This document shows positions 25,518 through 33,776 of a DNA stretch of 64,000 bases, one piece after another. Positions within the stretch are counted from its first letter, which is position 1; each line of letters opens with the position of its first letter. Under the pieces are notes generated by a model. It was not told the DNA's origin, searched no databases, and was given only the letters and a program-made list of their open reading frames with translations. The stretch covers positions 62,001-126,000 of the forward strand of contig JAUTCQ010000006.1 of assembly GCA_030673845.1 (NCBI GenBank), given 5' to 3'. The DNA is from Verrucomicrobiota bacterium JB022. GTDB taxonomy: Bacteria; Verrucomicrobiota; Verrucomicrobiia; Opitutales; Oceanipulchritudinaceae. The translations under genes were made by a program, and so were the position numbers.

Positions 25518-27611
25518 ATGACGGCTATTGCTGAACCTGTTGCCAAACCCGCCCCAGGGAAAGACGCCCCTCCCAGCCTCGACCAAAAGGCCTACGTGCT
25601 CGATACGCCGCTGGAGCTGACGTCGTTCATGGAAATGCATCAGGTAGGGGACGATTTGATCGTCTTCAAGAACCGCAAGAGCAAGACCTACCTCACGGTC
25701 AACCGCACGCTGGCCAAGATCATCCTTTCCTTTCGCAAGCCCACCCGGCTCAAGGACCTGTTCCCGATCCTGATCGAAGACCGCCTCTGCCCGCGGCTCG
25801 ACGACCTTTACGAGTTGATCCTGCAGGCCCGCAAAGCCTACATCCTGCTCGGGCCGGACGAGGAAGAGCCTGCCTTCCCCATCGTCAACTGGCGGGGCGC
25901 CTTGCGCTCGGAGATGGCGACGGTGGTCTCGCTGGCTTGCATCGTGGTGGGCCTCGGCTGCTGGTTGTTCCAGAGCCAGCACGAAGACCTTTCGATCTTC
26001 AAACCCAACGTGATCTCGCTGGCCGCCGGCTATCTAGGGATGTGCCTGGCGATCAGCATCGGGTTCATCTTCGGTGCCTCGCTGGCGAACTGGCAGGAGC
26101 GCGAGATCTACCGGGCGCGCTTCAACGTCGCTTCGCTCTTCCCGCACTTCCATGTCGACCTGCGCGACTTGCAGACGGCGGGCACACGGGTGGAAACCGA
26201 ATCGGCCCTCGTCCAGATCGCTCCGCTCTTTCTGCTGTTGGGCGGCGTCAGCCTGGCCTACCCGTCGGCCGCGTGCGTCGTCATGGTGTTTACGCTGCTG
26301 CAGATGCTGCCGGTCAAGGGCTCGGCCATCCGCATCCTGTTGCGTTCCCGCTTTGCCCGCAAAGAGCTTTCGGTGCACGAACACCAGGACTTTGTGGGCA
26401 ACCAGACGTGGAAGCGCAGCGTCTACAACTTCAAGCAGAACCTCTCGATCAGCTACCTGTTCGCGGCGTTTGGCTACTGCCTGGTGTGGCTCGCCCTGGC
26501 GGGCGGGGTGCTCTACATGACCTACGAGATCACCGGCGCGACGTTCCTCGACTTTTTCTTTGCCGGCCGCGACCTCCAGCGCACGGCCATCCTCGCCGGC
26601 ATCCTGACGTTTGCGGCGGGTACGATTACCGCCCTCGGGATCGTGATGGAAGCCTACTTCAAGGCCAAGACGCGCGAGAAGAGCCTCGCCGCGCGGCCCA
26701 GGAAGGTGCAGACCGGCCCGCAGCCGCACGAGGTGGCGCTCCAACAACTGGCCGAGCAGATCCGCGATGGCGCGGCCGAGCTGGAGCTGGAGCTGCTGCA
26801 CGAGACGACGCTCTTTAACCAGACTTCGCTTCTGGGCCTGCACCGCCTGCAGGGTTCCCTCGGCTTCGAGCGCTTCCAGAAGGGCGACGTGATCTTCGAC
26901 GGCGAGGGCCTGATCGACCGCGCCCTCTACATCTGCTCCGGCGAAGTGGAGATCGTGAAGCGCTACCAGACGGGCCGCAAGGTGCCCGTGCCCAACCAGG
27001 GGCCCAACACGATCATCGACCAGATTTCGATCATGTATGGCACCGAGGGCCACACCACGGTGCGCGCACTCACGCCGGTGACCTGCGTCTCGTTCATGCT
27101 GGAAGACTTCAAGAAGCGCATCATGCCCGTGCTCGGCTGGAATCACCTCGAGCGCATGCTGATCCGCGAGACCTACCTCAAGCGCCTGTCGCTGACCCAG
27201 AACCTGGAGCAGGGCACCCTCGATTACCTCGCGGGGCAGGCCAAGATCGTCCAGTACAAGCAAAACGAGACGGTGATTAAGGAGGGTGGGGACAACTTTT
27301 ACTTCTACATCCTGCTGCAAGGGCGCTTCGACGTCTTCAAGGGCCGTCGCCGCGTAGGTAAGCTGAGCTACGGCGAGTTTTTCGGCGAGCTGGGCATCCT
27401 GCTCAATTCGCTGCCGACGGCCTCCGTGGTCAGCATCGAAGGCTGCATCTGCCTGCTCATCCACAAGAGCGCGATCCTGCAGGCGATGGGGCAAGACTAC
27501 GAGTTTGCGATGGTCGTCGAGCAGGAGGCCAGCAAGCGCCTCGGCAAGCCCGTCTTCCCGCTCAAAGGTAGCCGCTTCACCAACATCGGCGGCCTGGGAC
27601 GTGCGACCTAG
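25518..27611 (+). CDS. PqqD-like / degenerate M50 membrane region / two cyclic-nucleotide-binding domains
   Basis: 697 residues. About 35-112 resembles the PqqD-like domain found before YydH-type M50 peptidases. Five or so TM helices follow (about 134-152, 165-190, 228-265, 312-336, 355-378). In this region 'FPHFHVDLRDLQ' resembles the conserved loop of those peptidases, but the zinc motif HExxH is absent where 'GMCLAISIGFIFGA' stands, and the NxxPxxxLDG motif is reduced to 'LLQMLPVKGSA'. Residues 445-540 and 560-665 are cNMP-binding folds; the second has 'GEFFGELGILLNSLPTASVV', close to the phosphate-binding cassette but with T where Arg is expected. Likely a membrane sensor. Confidence 0.65.
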   Translation: MTAIAEPVAKPAPGKDAPPSLDQKAYVLDTPLELTSFMEMHQVGDDLIVFKNRKSKTYLTVNRTLAKIILSFRKPTRLKDLFPILIEDRLCPRLDDLYELILQARKAYILLGPDEEEPAFPIVNWRGALRSEMATVVSLACIVVGLGCWLFQSQHEDLSIFKPNVISLAAGYLGMCLAISIGFIFGASLANWQEREIYRARFNVASLFPHFHVDLRDLQTAGTRVETESALVQIAPLFLLLGGVSLAYPSAACVVMVFTLLQMLPVKGSAIRILLRSRFARKELSVHEHQDFVGNQTWKRSVYNFKQNLSISYLFAAFGYCLVWLALAGGVLYMTYEITGATFLDFFFAGRDLQRTAILAGILTFAAGTITALGIVMEAYFKAKTREKSLAARPRKVQTGPQPHEVALQQLAEQIRDGAAELELELLHETTLFNQTSLLGLHRLQGSLGFERFQKGDVIFDGEGLIDRALYICSGEVEIVKRYQTGRKVPVPNQGPNTIIDQISIMYGTEGHTTVRALTPVTCVSFMLEDFKKRIMPVLGWNHLERMLIRETYLKRLSLTQNLEQGTLDYLAGQAKIVQYKQNETVIKEGGDNFYFYILLQGRFDVFKGRRRVGKLSYGEFFGELGILLNSLPTASVVSIEGCICLLIHKSAILQAMGQDYEFAMVVEQEASKRLGKPVFPLKGSRFTNIGGLGRAT

Positions 27612-27669
27612 AGCGTCAACTGCAGTATCCCGTTGTCTCGTAGCCCATTTGCCGTAGACTGGCAAACTT

Positions 27670-28614
27670 ATGGGCCACGATCACCACCATCACGGTCATG
27701 GGCATCACCACCACGACCACGGGACGGAGAACGTCAGCGACGCCGGGCTGCTCTGGGCGGTGATCATCAATTTAGGGCTCTCGGTCGTCGAGTTTGGCGC
27801 GGGGATCTTCTCCGGCAGCGTCGCGCTGATGGCCGATGCGGCCCACAATACCAACGATGCCGCCGCGCTGCTGATCGCCTACATCGCGCGCAAGATCTCC
27901 AAGCGCGGGGCCGACCGCCGCTTCACCTTCGGCTACCGCCGCGCGGAGCTGATCGGGGCGATGATCCAGTTGACGGCTCTCATCATGGTGGGGCTTTACT
28001 TGCTCTACGAGGCGGTGATGCGCTTCTTCGATCCGCAACCCATCCTCGGCGGCTGGATGATGGGCGTTTCGGTGCTCGCCATCGTGATTGACCTCGGCAC
28101 GGTCGTCCTCCTGTGGTCGCTCTCCAAGGGCAGCCTCAACGTGCGGGCGGCCTTCCTGCACAACCTGACCGATGCCGGCGCGTCGTTTGCCGTGCTCGTA
28201 GGCGGCGCGGCCATCTACTGGCTCGACTGGACCTGGGTGGACCCGGTGCTGACGCTGATCATCGCGGGCTACATCCTCTGGATGTCCGTCGGCATGCTCA
28301 AGCAAACCTCCCGCATTCTGATGGAAGGCGCGCCTCCGGGGCTCGACCTGCAGGCGCTTTCGCAGGCGGTGACGGAGGTCGAGGGCGTCCAGGAAATGCA
28401 CCACCTCCACGTGTGGGAGTTGGATGAAAACCACCGTGCGCTCGAAGGCCACCTCGTGCTCTCCCCCGGCACCGACCCCAACGAGCGGGACGCCATCCGC
28501 CGCCGCGTCAAAGACCTCCTGCACGACCGCTTCGACATCAGCCACTGCACCCTCGAACTCGAATCCCACACCTGCGCCTGCGACGACCGCGGGCGGTTGG
28601 TGGCGGGGCATTAG
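27670..28614 (+). CDS. Cation diffusion facilitator metal exporter (CzcD/ZitB type)
   Basis: 314 residues. A His-rich N-terminus (14 His among the first 17 or so residues) binds metal. Six TM helices follow; the transport-site ligands are visible as 'ADAAHNTNDAAAL' in TM2 (HxxxD) and 'HNLTDAGAS' in TM5 (HxxxD). The C-terminal cytoplasmic domain contains 'VQEMHHLHVWELDENHRALE', typical of CDF dimerisation domains. It should export Zn2+, Co2+ or Cd2+ from the cytoplasm in exchange for protons. A lone gene with no metal regulator nearby. Confidence 0.93.
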   Translation: MGHDHHHHGHGHHHHDHGTENVSDAGLLWAVIINLGLSVVEFGAGIFSGSVALMADAAHNTNDAAALLIAYIARKISKRGADRRFTFGYRRAELIGAMIQLTALIMVGLYLLYEAVMRFFDPQPILGGWMMGVSVLAIVIDLGTVVLLWSLSKGSLNVRAAFLHNLTDAGASFAVLVGGAAIYWLDWTWVDPVLTLIIAGYILWMSVGMLKQTSRILMEGAPPGLDLQALSQAVTEVEGVQEMHHLHVWELDENHRALEGHLVLSPGTDPNERDAIRRRVKDLLHDRFDISHCTLELESHTCACDDRGRLVAGH

Positions 28615-28627
28615 GGTTGGAAAGCTG

Positions 28628-28848
28628 GCACCCGAAGGGTGCAATGCGGCAGGGTGACCTTACCGGAAGTCTTCGCTTCGCTCGAAATCCGGCTAGTGGC
28701 TGCAAGCCAAAGGCTTGTGTGAAATGTTGCACCTGTTTCGTCGAGGGCCTTGGCCTCGCATCCGCAGGATGCCAGCTATCTAGCCGCGATGTCGCCGCAG
28801 GCGACTTCCGGTTGTGTCCGCCACACCAGCCAGCATCCGCAAGGATGC
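28628..28848. repeat. Cluster of short perfect palindromes with 3-4 nt loops
   Basis: Five perfect 6-bp stem-loops occur in 221 bp: GCACCC-GAA-GGGTGC (28628), CAAGCC-AAA-GGCTTG (28703), GCATCC-GCA-GGATGC (28758), GTCGCC-GCA-GGCGAC (28791) and GCATCC-GCAA-GGATGC (28833). A near-perfect one lies around 28744. All close on CC...GG. They fill the gap between a + strand gene and a - strand gene that converge. They are not identical copies, so they share a shape rather than a sequence. Likely REP-like or RNA-structure elements. Confidence 0.72.
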
Positions 28849-28894
28849 CAGACAATCAGATCGTCCAGCCCTTTTCTGGTTAAATAAACCGCCC

Positions 28895-29629
28895 TTACGA
28901 CCCACAGAGCGCGAACATCGCGATACCGGCGGCGACGCCGGCGTTGAGGCTGTTGATCTTGCCCTGTTGCTCGACGCGGACGATGTATTCGGCCTGATTG
29001 ATGATGAACTGGCCGACGCTCTTGTCTTCGCCGCCGATCACGAGCAGCAGCTTGTCGGGGATCTGCTTGGCGAGGTCGCGCAGGTCGATCGTGCCCTTGG
29101 CGTCGAGCGCGGCCACCTTGTAACCGGCTTCCTGGGCCAGTTGCACGTATTTGTTGGCCGTGCAGTCTTTCGCGATCTGCATGAACTCGGCCGCGCCGGC
29201 GGAGACCTTGACCACGCTGGGGTAGACATCAGGCACGCCCTTGGTCGGCAGCAGCACGCTGGTAAAGCCGAAAATCTCGGCGCTGCGGAGGATCGCGCCC
29301 ACGTTATGCGGGTCTTCCACGTTGTCGAGCAGCAGCAGGCGGGGCGGGGCGTTTTCGAAGACGCTTTCGAACTTCGCGTAGGGGTAGGTGCCCGTGCGCA
29401 ACACGACGCCCTGGTGCTCGCGCGAACCGCTGAGCTGGATCAGGCGACCCTTGTCGCACAGCTCGACCGGCACGCCTTGGCGCTGGAGCAGGTCGTGCAG
29501 TTTGGCGAGCCGACCGCTCTGGTAGGTCTGCTCGTTGAGGAAGGCGTCGTAGACGGTGCGGCGTCCGGCCCGCAGGCACTCGAACGCGGGGTTCAACCCA
29601 TACAGAAATTCACGCGATGATTTGGCCAC
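28895..29629 (-). CDS. rlmB: 23S rRNA 2'-O-methyltransferase, RlmB/TrmH (SpoU) family
   Basis: 244 residues. A substrate-binding L30e-like N-domain (about 5-80) precedes the SPOUT knot domain. Motif 1 'LDNVEDPHNVGAILRSAE', motif 2 'LLVIGGEDKSV', and motif 3 'INSLNAGVAAGIAMF' are all intact. RlmB methylates G2251 of 23S rRNA using S-adenosylmethionine; TrmH-like paralogues exist, so the exact target is inferred from length and domain order. It is followed at 64 bp upstream by the DinB-family gene on the same strand. Confidence 0.85.
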   Translation of the reverse strand: MAKSSREFLYGLNPAFECLRAGRRTVYDAFLNEQTYQSGRLAKLHDLLQRQGVPVELCDKGRLIQLSGSREHQGVVLRTGTYPYAKFESVFENAPPRLLLLDNVEDPHNVGAILRSAEIFGFTSVLLPTKGVPDVYPSVVKVSAGAAEFMQIAKDCTANKYVQLAQEAGYKVAALDAKGTIDLRDLAKQIPDKLLLVIGGEDKSVGQFIINQAEYIVRVEQQGKINSLNAGVAAGIAMFALCGS

Positions 29630-29692
29630 GGCTGAAAATGGAGCATGCTTGGCCGCTCGCCGTCACGCGGCAAGGGGAAAACGAGTCTCTGC

Positions 29693-30919
29693 CTAATCCC
29701 GCTCGGTGCTGAGGTCGGGGATGCGGCTGAAGGCGATGCGCAGGGGCGCTTCTTTCATGCCGCCGAGGGCGCTGCCCATAAACACGGTGCGGGAGCCGAA
29801 GCGCTGGTTGAGCGCGTCCATCGCCTTGTCCATATGAGCGCGGCGGGGGTCGTCGAGCAGCTCGGGGAAGAGGGAGCCGGCGACGTTTTCCGCCGGGCTC
29901 AGGTCGGTCAGCGTAACCGCGACCTTGAGGGGGTAGCCGTGGTGGGGGATGTCTTCCCACAGGCGATTGAGCGCGGCCGTCAGCTCTCGGGTGTCCTGGA
30001 CGGCCCCGAGGCGCAGGTGGCGCTTGTGTTTCTGGTTGCCCATCAGGCGCACGCTCAGCTCGAGGGTGCCCGCGAAGTAGCCCATCTTGCGCAGGCGCAA
30101 GGCGGCCTTTTGCAGCAGGCGGTGGGTGATGGCGCGGGCGCTCGTCCAGCTACGCTTGTCGGGCGCGATGACGTGCGAATGACCGACCGTACGCCGCTGG
30201 GTCTCCGTACCGTCCCAGTCTTCGCCGCGCAGCCGCGCGTAGTAGCGCAGGCCCTCGATGCCGCCCCACACGTCGCGCATTTCCTCCTGGCTCAGTGCGC
30301 AAAGCTGCTCGACGGTATGGACGTTATGGGCTTTGAGCCGGGCGTCCATCGAGGGGCCTATGCCGTAAAGGTCTTTTGGCTTCAGCTCGTAGAGTGCTTG
30401 CGGGAGGTTTTGGGGCTCGATGATCATGAGGCCGTTCGGCTTGCGCATCCCGCTGCCGACCTTGGCCGTGAAGAGGTTGGGGCCGACGCCGACCGAGCAG
30501 GTGACGCTGGGGCCGATCTGCGCGGCCAAGGCCTGCTTTACCTGCTCCGTGATGCGGCGCACCTCAGCGGGGCTCTGCCAATGCGTGGGGAGCAGGCCGT
30601 ACATCTCGTCGATCGACATGACGGCTTCCACATGGAGGCAATTCTCGATAATGGCCTTCATCTGCTCGTGGATCTTGAGGTAGCCATCGTGCTTGGCCTC
30701 CACGAAGACGATCTCGGGGCAGAGGCGGCGGGCTTCGGCCACCTTCGTGCCTGTGCGTACGCCAAACCGCTTGGCTTCGTAGCTGGCGGCGATGCAGCAG
30801 GTGCTGTCGGCCAGCATGGGCACGACGCCCACGGGTTTCCCGCGCAGCTTCGGCTTCAGGTGCTGCTCGCACGAAGCGAAGAAGCTGTCGAAGTCGAAAA
30901 ACATGTAGCGCAGGGCCAT
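29693..30919 (-). CDS. dinB: Y-family translesion DNA polymerase (DinB/Pol IV type)
   Basis: 408 residues. 'FFDFDSFFASCEQ' (7-19) gives the first catalytic Asp; 'MSIDEMYGLL' (101-110) holds Asp104 and Glu105, although the usual 'SIDEaylD' is varied. 'YGIGPSMDARLKAHNVHTV' is the thumb helix-hairpin-helix, and the little-finger domain follows from about 245. The beta-clamp-binding tail is not clear. It bypasses DNA lesions. A LexA-like box sits 17-30 bp before the start codon, implying SOS control. Confidence 0.85.
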   Translation of the reverse strand: MALRYMFFDFDSFFASCEQHLKPKLRGKPVGVVPMLADSTCCIAASYEAKRFGVRTGTKVAEARRLCPEIVFVEAKHDGYLKIHEQMKAIIENCLHVEAVMSIDEMYGLLPTHWQSPAEVRRITEQVKQALAAQIGPSVTCSVGVGPNLFTAKVGSGMRKPNGLMIIEPQNLPQALYELKPKDLYGIGPSMDARLKAHNVHTVEQLCALSQEEMRDVWGGIEGLRYYARLRGEDWDGTETQRRTVGHSHVIAPDKRSWTSARAITHRLLQKAALRLRKMGYFAGTLELSVRLMGNQKHKRHLRLGAVQDTRELTAALNRLWEDIPHHGYPLKVAVTLTDLSPAENVAGSLFPELLDDPRRAHMDKAMDALNQRFGSRTVFMGSALGGMKEAPLRIAFSRIPDLSTERD

Positions 30920-30935
30920 GGTGAAAGTATTCGAA

Positions 30936-30949
30936 TGTTCACCTGAAAA
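30936..30949 (-). promoter_or_regulatory. LexA-like SOS box before dinB
   Basis: On the + strand the site reads TGTTC-ACCT-GAAAA, one mismatch from TGTTC-N4-GAACA, which I remember as the LexA motif reported for Verrucomicrobia. Its position just upstream of a translesion polymerase gene supports SOS regulation. Whether the exact consensus applies to this species is not known. Confidence 0.55.
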
Positions 30950-30977
30950 GCAAGTGCAGCCATACTCCCTTTTTTGA

Positions 30978-31021
30978 CTGTAAATTTTACAGGGGTGGGT
31001 AAGGGCCTGTAAGTTTTACCG
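30978..31021. promoter_or_regulatory. Two direct copies of a 15-bp palindromic operator-like site
   Basis: CTGTAAA-T-TTTACAG (30978-30992) is a perfect palindrome; a second copy with two changes lies at 31007-31021, 29 bp on, about three helical turns. A half site CTGTAAAAG starts at 31052. They lie in the gap between dinB and a divergent glycosyltransferase, so they may bind a dimeric repressor of either gene. I do not recognise the regulator. Confidence 0.5.
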
Positions 31022-31158
31022 GGTTCCCCAAACGCACTTCGTTTAAACGATCTGTAAAAGCAATTCTTACTCGCTCTATTACAAATACTTAAGGCATTGC
31101 GTGGGATGATTGGCATGAGGTAAGCAACCTAGAAGGTGTAAAACGAACACTTCTCGTC

Positions 31159-32331
31159 ATGCACCACGCTTCCACCACCACCTCATTTTACTCGGCTCGC
31201 ATCCTCCTGCTGGTCGGCCTCGCCGACACGCTGCACCCGCAGCGTCTGGCAGCCCGCTTGGCGTTCGCGGAGGAATTGCAGGCTCAAGGGCATCAGGTGA
31301 CGCTGCTGGTTCGCGCCAATCGGCGCTTGAACCTCTCGCCGTCGCTCCCCCTGGTGCTCCACACCTACGGCTCGCCTTTCACGGCGGGGCGCCGGGCGGC
31401 CGAGTTTACGGCGGAGGAAGTGACCGCAGGCCGCCAGGCGCTGCGCCGGCTGACGGAGGAGAAGACCTTCGACCTCGTGCACGTATTCGGGGTCCACGCG
31501 GCCTCCAGCATCGTCCGGCCAGAGCTGGCCCAAAGCGCCCTGCCCTGGGTGGTGCACGTCGAAGACGACGAGCTGCGCTCTTGCCTGGGCCGCCGGGTGT
31601 TCCACGAGCCTTTTGTGGACACGCTGAACAGCGCCTTCGGCATCACCACTTCTTCCCAACTGGGCCAAAGCCTCGTCCGCGACTGGGCACATCGCAGCTC
31701 GACCGTGCTGCCCACGGCCACCGAGCCTTGCCGCCAGCAGCTGGTCAACCTCAGCAAGAGCGTCGTCCCCATGATGTTCATCCGCATCCTGGGCAACGAA
31801 CGCGGCCAGCTGGAGCGTGCCCTGCGCCTCGTGGCCAGCCTGCAGCGCGAATCGGCCGTGCTGGCGCAAATCTACGCCCCCGGCTTTGCGGTGGGTGAAG
31901 TCGAGCGCCTCGCAGTGACGCTCGGTGCCCGCTTGCGGGTCCACTCCCGCCTCAGCGAGCGCCTCGAAGAAACGCTGCTGCGCTACTCGGCTCTTTACTT
32001 GCAGATCAACGACGGCGAAGACGCCCAGCAGATCGAGAGCAACCTGCTGCAGGCCCTGCGGTTCCGTGCGGCGGTTATCACGACGCGCAGCCCCTTGGCC
32101 AGCGGCCTCGTGCGCCACATGGAGACGGGCCTCGTGCTCGATGAGCACAACGAGCAGGCCTGGCTAATGAGCGCCCGCTTTATGCTCGAATTCCCCGAGC
32201 GTCGTCGCAGCCTCGCCGAGCGCGGTGGCCAGTTTGCCAAGTGGTACCTCGATGCCCACCGCATCGCCCACGAAGCGACCGCCGCCTACGCCTTTTACAT
32301 CGACTGGGCGCAACGTCACCTGGTGGCTTGA
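31159..32331 (+). CDS. Glycosyltransferase-like protein (GT-B fold, GT4-related)
   Basis: 390 residues. The N-terminal Rossmann half begins 'ARILLLVGLADTLHPQRLA' and contains 'FDLVHVFGVHAA' typical of GT4 enzymes searching for acceptor and 'ITTSSQLGQSLVRDW'. The C-terminal half has 'RFRAAVITTRSPLASGLVRH' followed by 'ETGLVLDEHNEQAW', the usual donor-site region 'GtGlLvp..d...la', but the key 'E.fg...lEAmA' motif is weak: 'DAQQIESNLLQALRFRAAVI'. So it is probably a divergent or degenerate member acting in envelope or exopolysaccharide synthesis. It is divergent from dinB and ends in a strong terminator. Confidence 0.68.
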   Translation: MHHASTTTSFYSARILLLVGLADTLHPQRLAARLAFAEELQAQGHQVTLLVRANRRLNLSPSLPLVLHTYGSPFTAGRRAAEFTAEEVTAGRQALRRLTEEKTFDLVHVFGVHAASSIVRPELAQSALPWVVHVEDDELRSCLGRRVFHEPFVDTLNSAFGITTSSQLGQSLVRDWAHRSSTVLPTATEPCRQQLVNLSKSVVPMMFIRILGNERGQLERALRLVASLQRESAVLAQIYAPGFAVGEVERLAVTLGARLRVHSRLSERLEETLLRYSALYLQINDGEDAQQIESNLLQALRFRAAVITTRSPLASGLVRHMETGLVLDEHNEQAWLMSARFMLEFPERRRSLAERGGQFAKWYLDAHRIAHEATAAYAFYIDWAQRHLVA

Positions 32332-32430
32332 TTCACACTTTGGGCGGGTGCGCAAAGCCCGCCCAGACAGGATACAGACAGAGAAGAGAGATAGAGAGAA
32401 GCGTAAGTAACAGGAGCAACCATAGGCAAA

Positions 32431-32474
32431 GAGCCGCCCCGCCTTGAGAAAGCGGGTGCGGCTCTCTCGTTTTA
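32431..32474 (+). terminator. Terminator after the glycosyltransferase-like gene
   Basis: Nested stems GAGCCGC/GCGGCTC (32431-32437 and 32458-32464) and CCCGC/GCGGG are followed by a T-rich stretch. It lies about 100 bp downstream of the stop codon. Confidence 0.72.
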
Positions 32475-32488
32475 AAAGGCGTTTGTGG

Positions 32489-32637
32489 GCCACGGATGAA
32501 GCACGGATGGACACCGAAAGTTAGCCATCGCCTACAATCGGATCCTACGCCTTCTCCCCTTCCATGGTGAAAGGAATGAAGGTAAAAGCAGCCGAAAGAT
32601 CCTTTATATCCGTGCCTATCTGTGTTTCATCCGTGGC
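32489..32637. repeat. Phased tandem-inverted intergenic repeat A
   Basis: The left arm (32489-32516) and the reverse complement of the right arm (32610-32637) match at 23 of 28 positions without gaps, the first 12 identical (GCCACGGATGAA). Each arm consists of about three copies of a 10-bp word close to CACGGATRRR. A unique spacer of 93 bp separates them. The element fills the gap between convergent genes; with the terminator before it, it accounts for 32332-32640, where no gene is seen. Confidence 0.75.
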
Positions 32638-32640
32638 AAG

Positions 32641-33726
32641 TCATCCTTCTTCAAACAACCGCATCCAGCGCGTGCGGACATCTGCCGGGTCGTAGCCTTG
32701 GGCGAAGGCGGTGCGCAGGGCCGCCGGTGAGGTCTGGCCATGTTGCAGGGCGGTGCGCAGACGCAGGACAGCTTCGAGCGCGTCGGCATCAGTAAAATCG
32801 GCGGGCAGTACCTGGCAATCGGGCGTGCGCAGGGCCAGTTCGCGGGTGCCGCCGCGGTCGGTAGCGATCCACGGCAGGCCCAGCTCGGTCGCTTCGAGCA
32901 AGGTGATGGGCAGGCCTTCGCTGTGGCGCGAAAAGAGCACCATGCCGTGCGCCTGAGAGAAGGATTGCAGCAGCTCGGCCCGGCTCTCGTAACGCCCGTG
33001 GTAATGGACGCGCGGAAGGCCCTCAAAGTCCGCCGCGCCGTAGTCGCCGCTGCCGTAGAGGTGCCACTCCACATCGGCCAGCTCCGGTTGTTGGGCCAGG
33101 TGTAGGATGGTGTCGATGCCTTTGGAGGCCGCCAGCCGGCCCGCGAACAGCAGCCGCCAGGGCGGCCCGAGGGGAGGTGTGTAGACGGTGTCGCCCGGCT
33201 CCCACGGGTAGAGGCAGGGCAGGTGGTCGAGCGAATCCCGCCCGGTGGCCGCCCGGATGTTGAGGCGCGTGGCGTGGGAGCACGAAACGAGGATGGGCGC
33301 GTGCTGCAAGGTGAGGCGGAAGGGCAGGTTCCAGCCCGCCTGTTCGCTGGCGTCGGCGGAGGTGTGGTGGTGGTGGATCACGCGTGTCTCAGGTTGTGCC
33401 GCCATCCACACAAAGGGGGCGAGCCCGCCTTGCGCGTTGGTATAGACGACGTCCCACCGTTCGCGGCGTAGCGCAACCACCTCCCGCAGCAGCCAGGTCA
33501 GCTTTTGCCGGGCCGAAGCATGGCCGCGCGCTACCGGCTGCATCCGCAGGCGCACGCCGGCCTCCTCCAGGCTCTGTTGCACGGCAGGGTGCAGGGAATT
33601 GCTGGTCGAAAGCAACGTCACCTCCCAATCATGCGCGCGCAGGAGGCGGCAGGCCTCGACGAGGTGGCGTTCGATCCCACCCAAGGCGTCGAGCTGCGGA
33701 GAGTAAATGAGGATTCGACGTCGCAC
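32641..33726 (-). CDS. Glycosyltransferase family 4 (GT-B)
   Basis: 361 residues with a well-kept GT4 plan. N-terminal 'LIYSPQLDALGGIERHLVE' is the acceptor-side glycine loop; 'VSCSHATRLNIRA' is the usual linker region; 'RLLFAGRLAASKGIDTILHL' is the donor-domain start; and 'SRHSEGLPITLLEATELGLP' is the E(x7)E nucleotide-sugar motif. It transfers a sugar from a nucleotide donor, probably for polysaccharide or glycolipid synthesis. It is divergent from a thioesterase gene 50 bp away. Sugar and acceptor cannot be stated. Confidence 0.9.
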   Translation of the reverse strand: MRRRILIYSPQLDALGGIERHLVEACRLLRAHDWEVTLLSTSNSLHPAVQQSLEEAGVRLRMQPVARGHASARQKLTWLLREVVALRRERWDVVYTNAQGGLAPFVWMAAQPETRVIHHHHTSADASEQAGWNLPFRLTLQHAPILVSCSHATRLNIRAATGRDSLDHLPCLYPWEPGDTVYTPPLGPPWRLLFAGRLAASKGIDTILHLAQQPELADVEWHLYGSGDYGAADFEGLPRVHYHGRYESRAELLQSFSQAHGMVLFSRHSEGLPITLLEATELGLPWIATDRGGTRELALRTPDCQVLPADFTDADALEAVLRLRTALQHGQTSPAALRTAFAQGYDPADVRTRWMRLFEEG

Positions 33727-33776
33727 GGGCGGTGATGATTCTATGCCTGCGCCGCCTCGGCAACACCATTACCGCC

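Noticed and set aside
28628-28848. CRISPR array
   Set aside because: The palindromes differ in sequence and spacing, and no cas gene is near.
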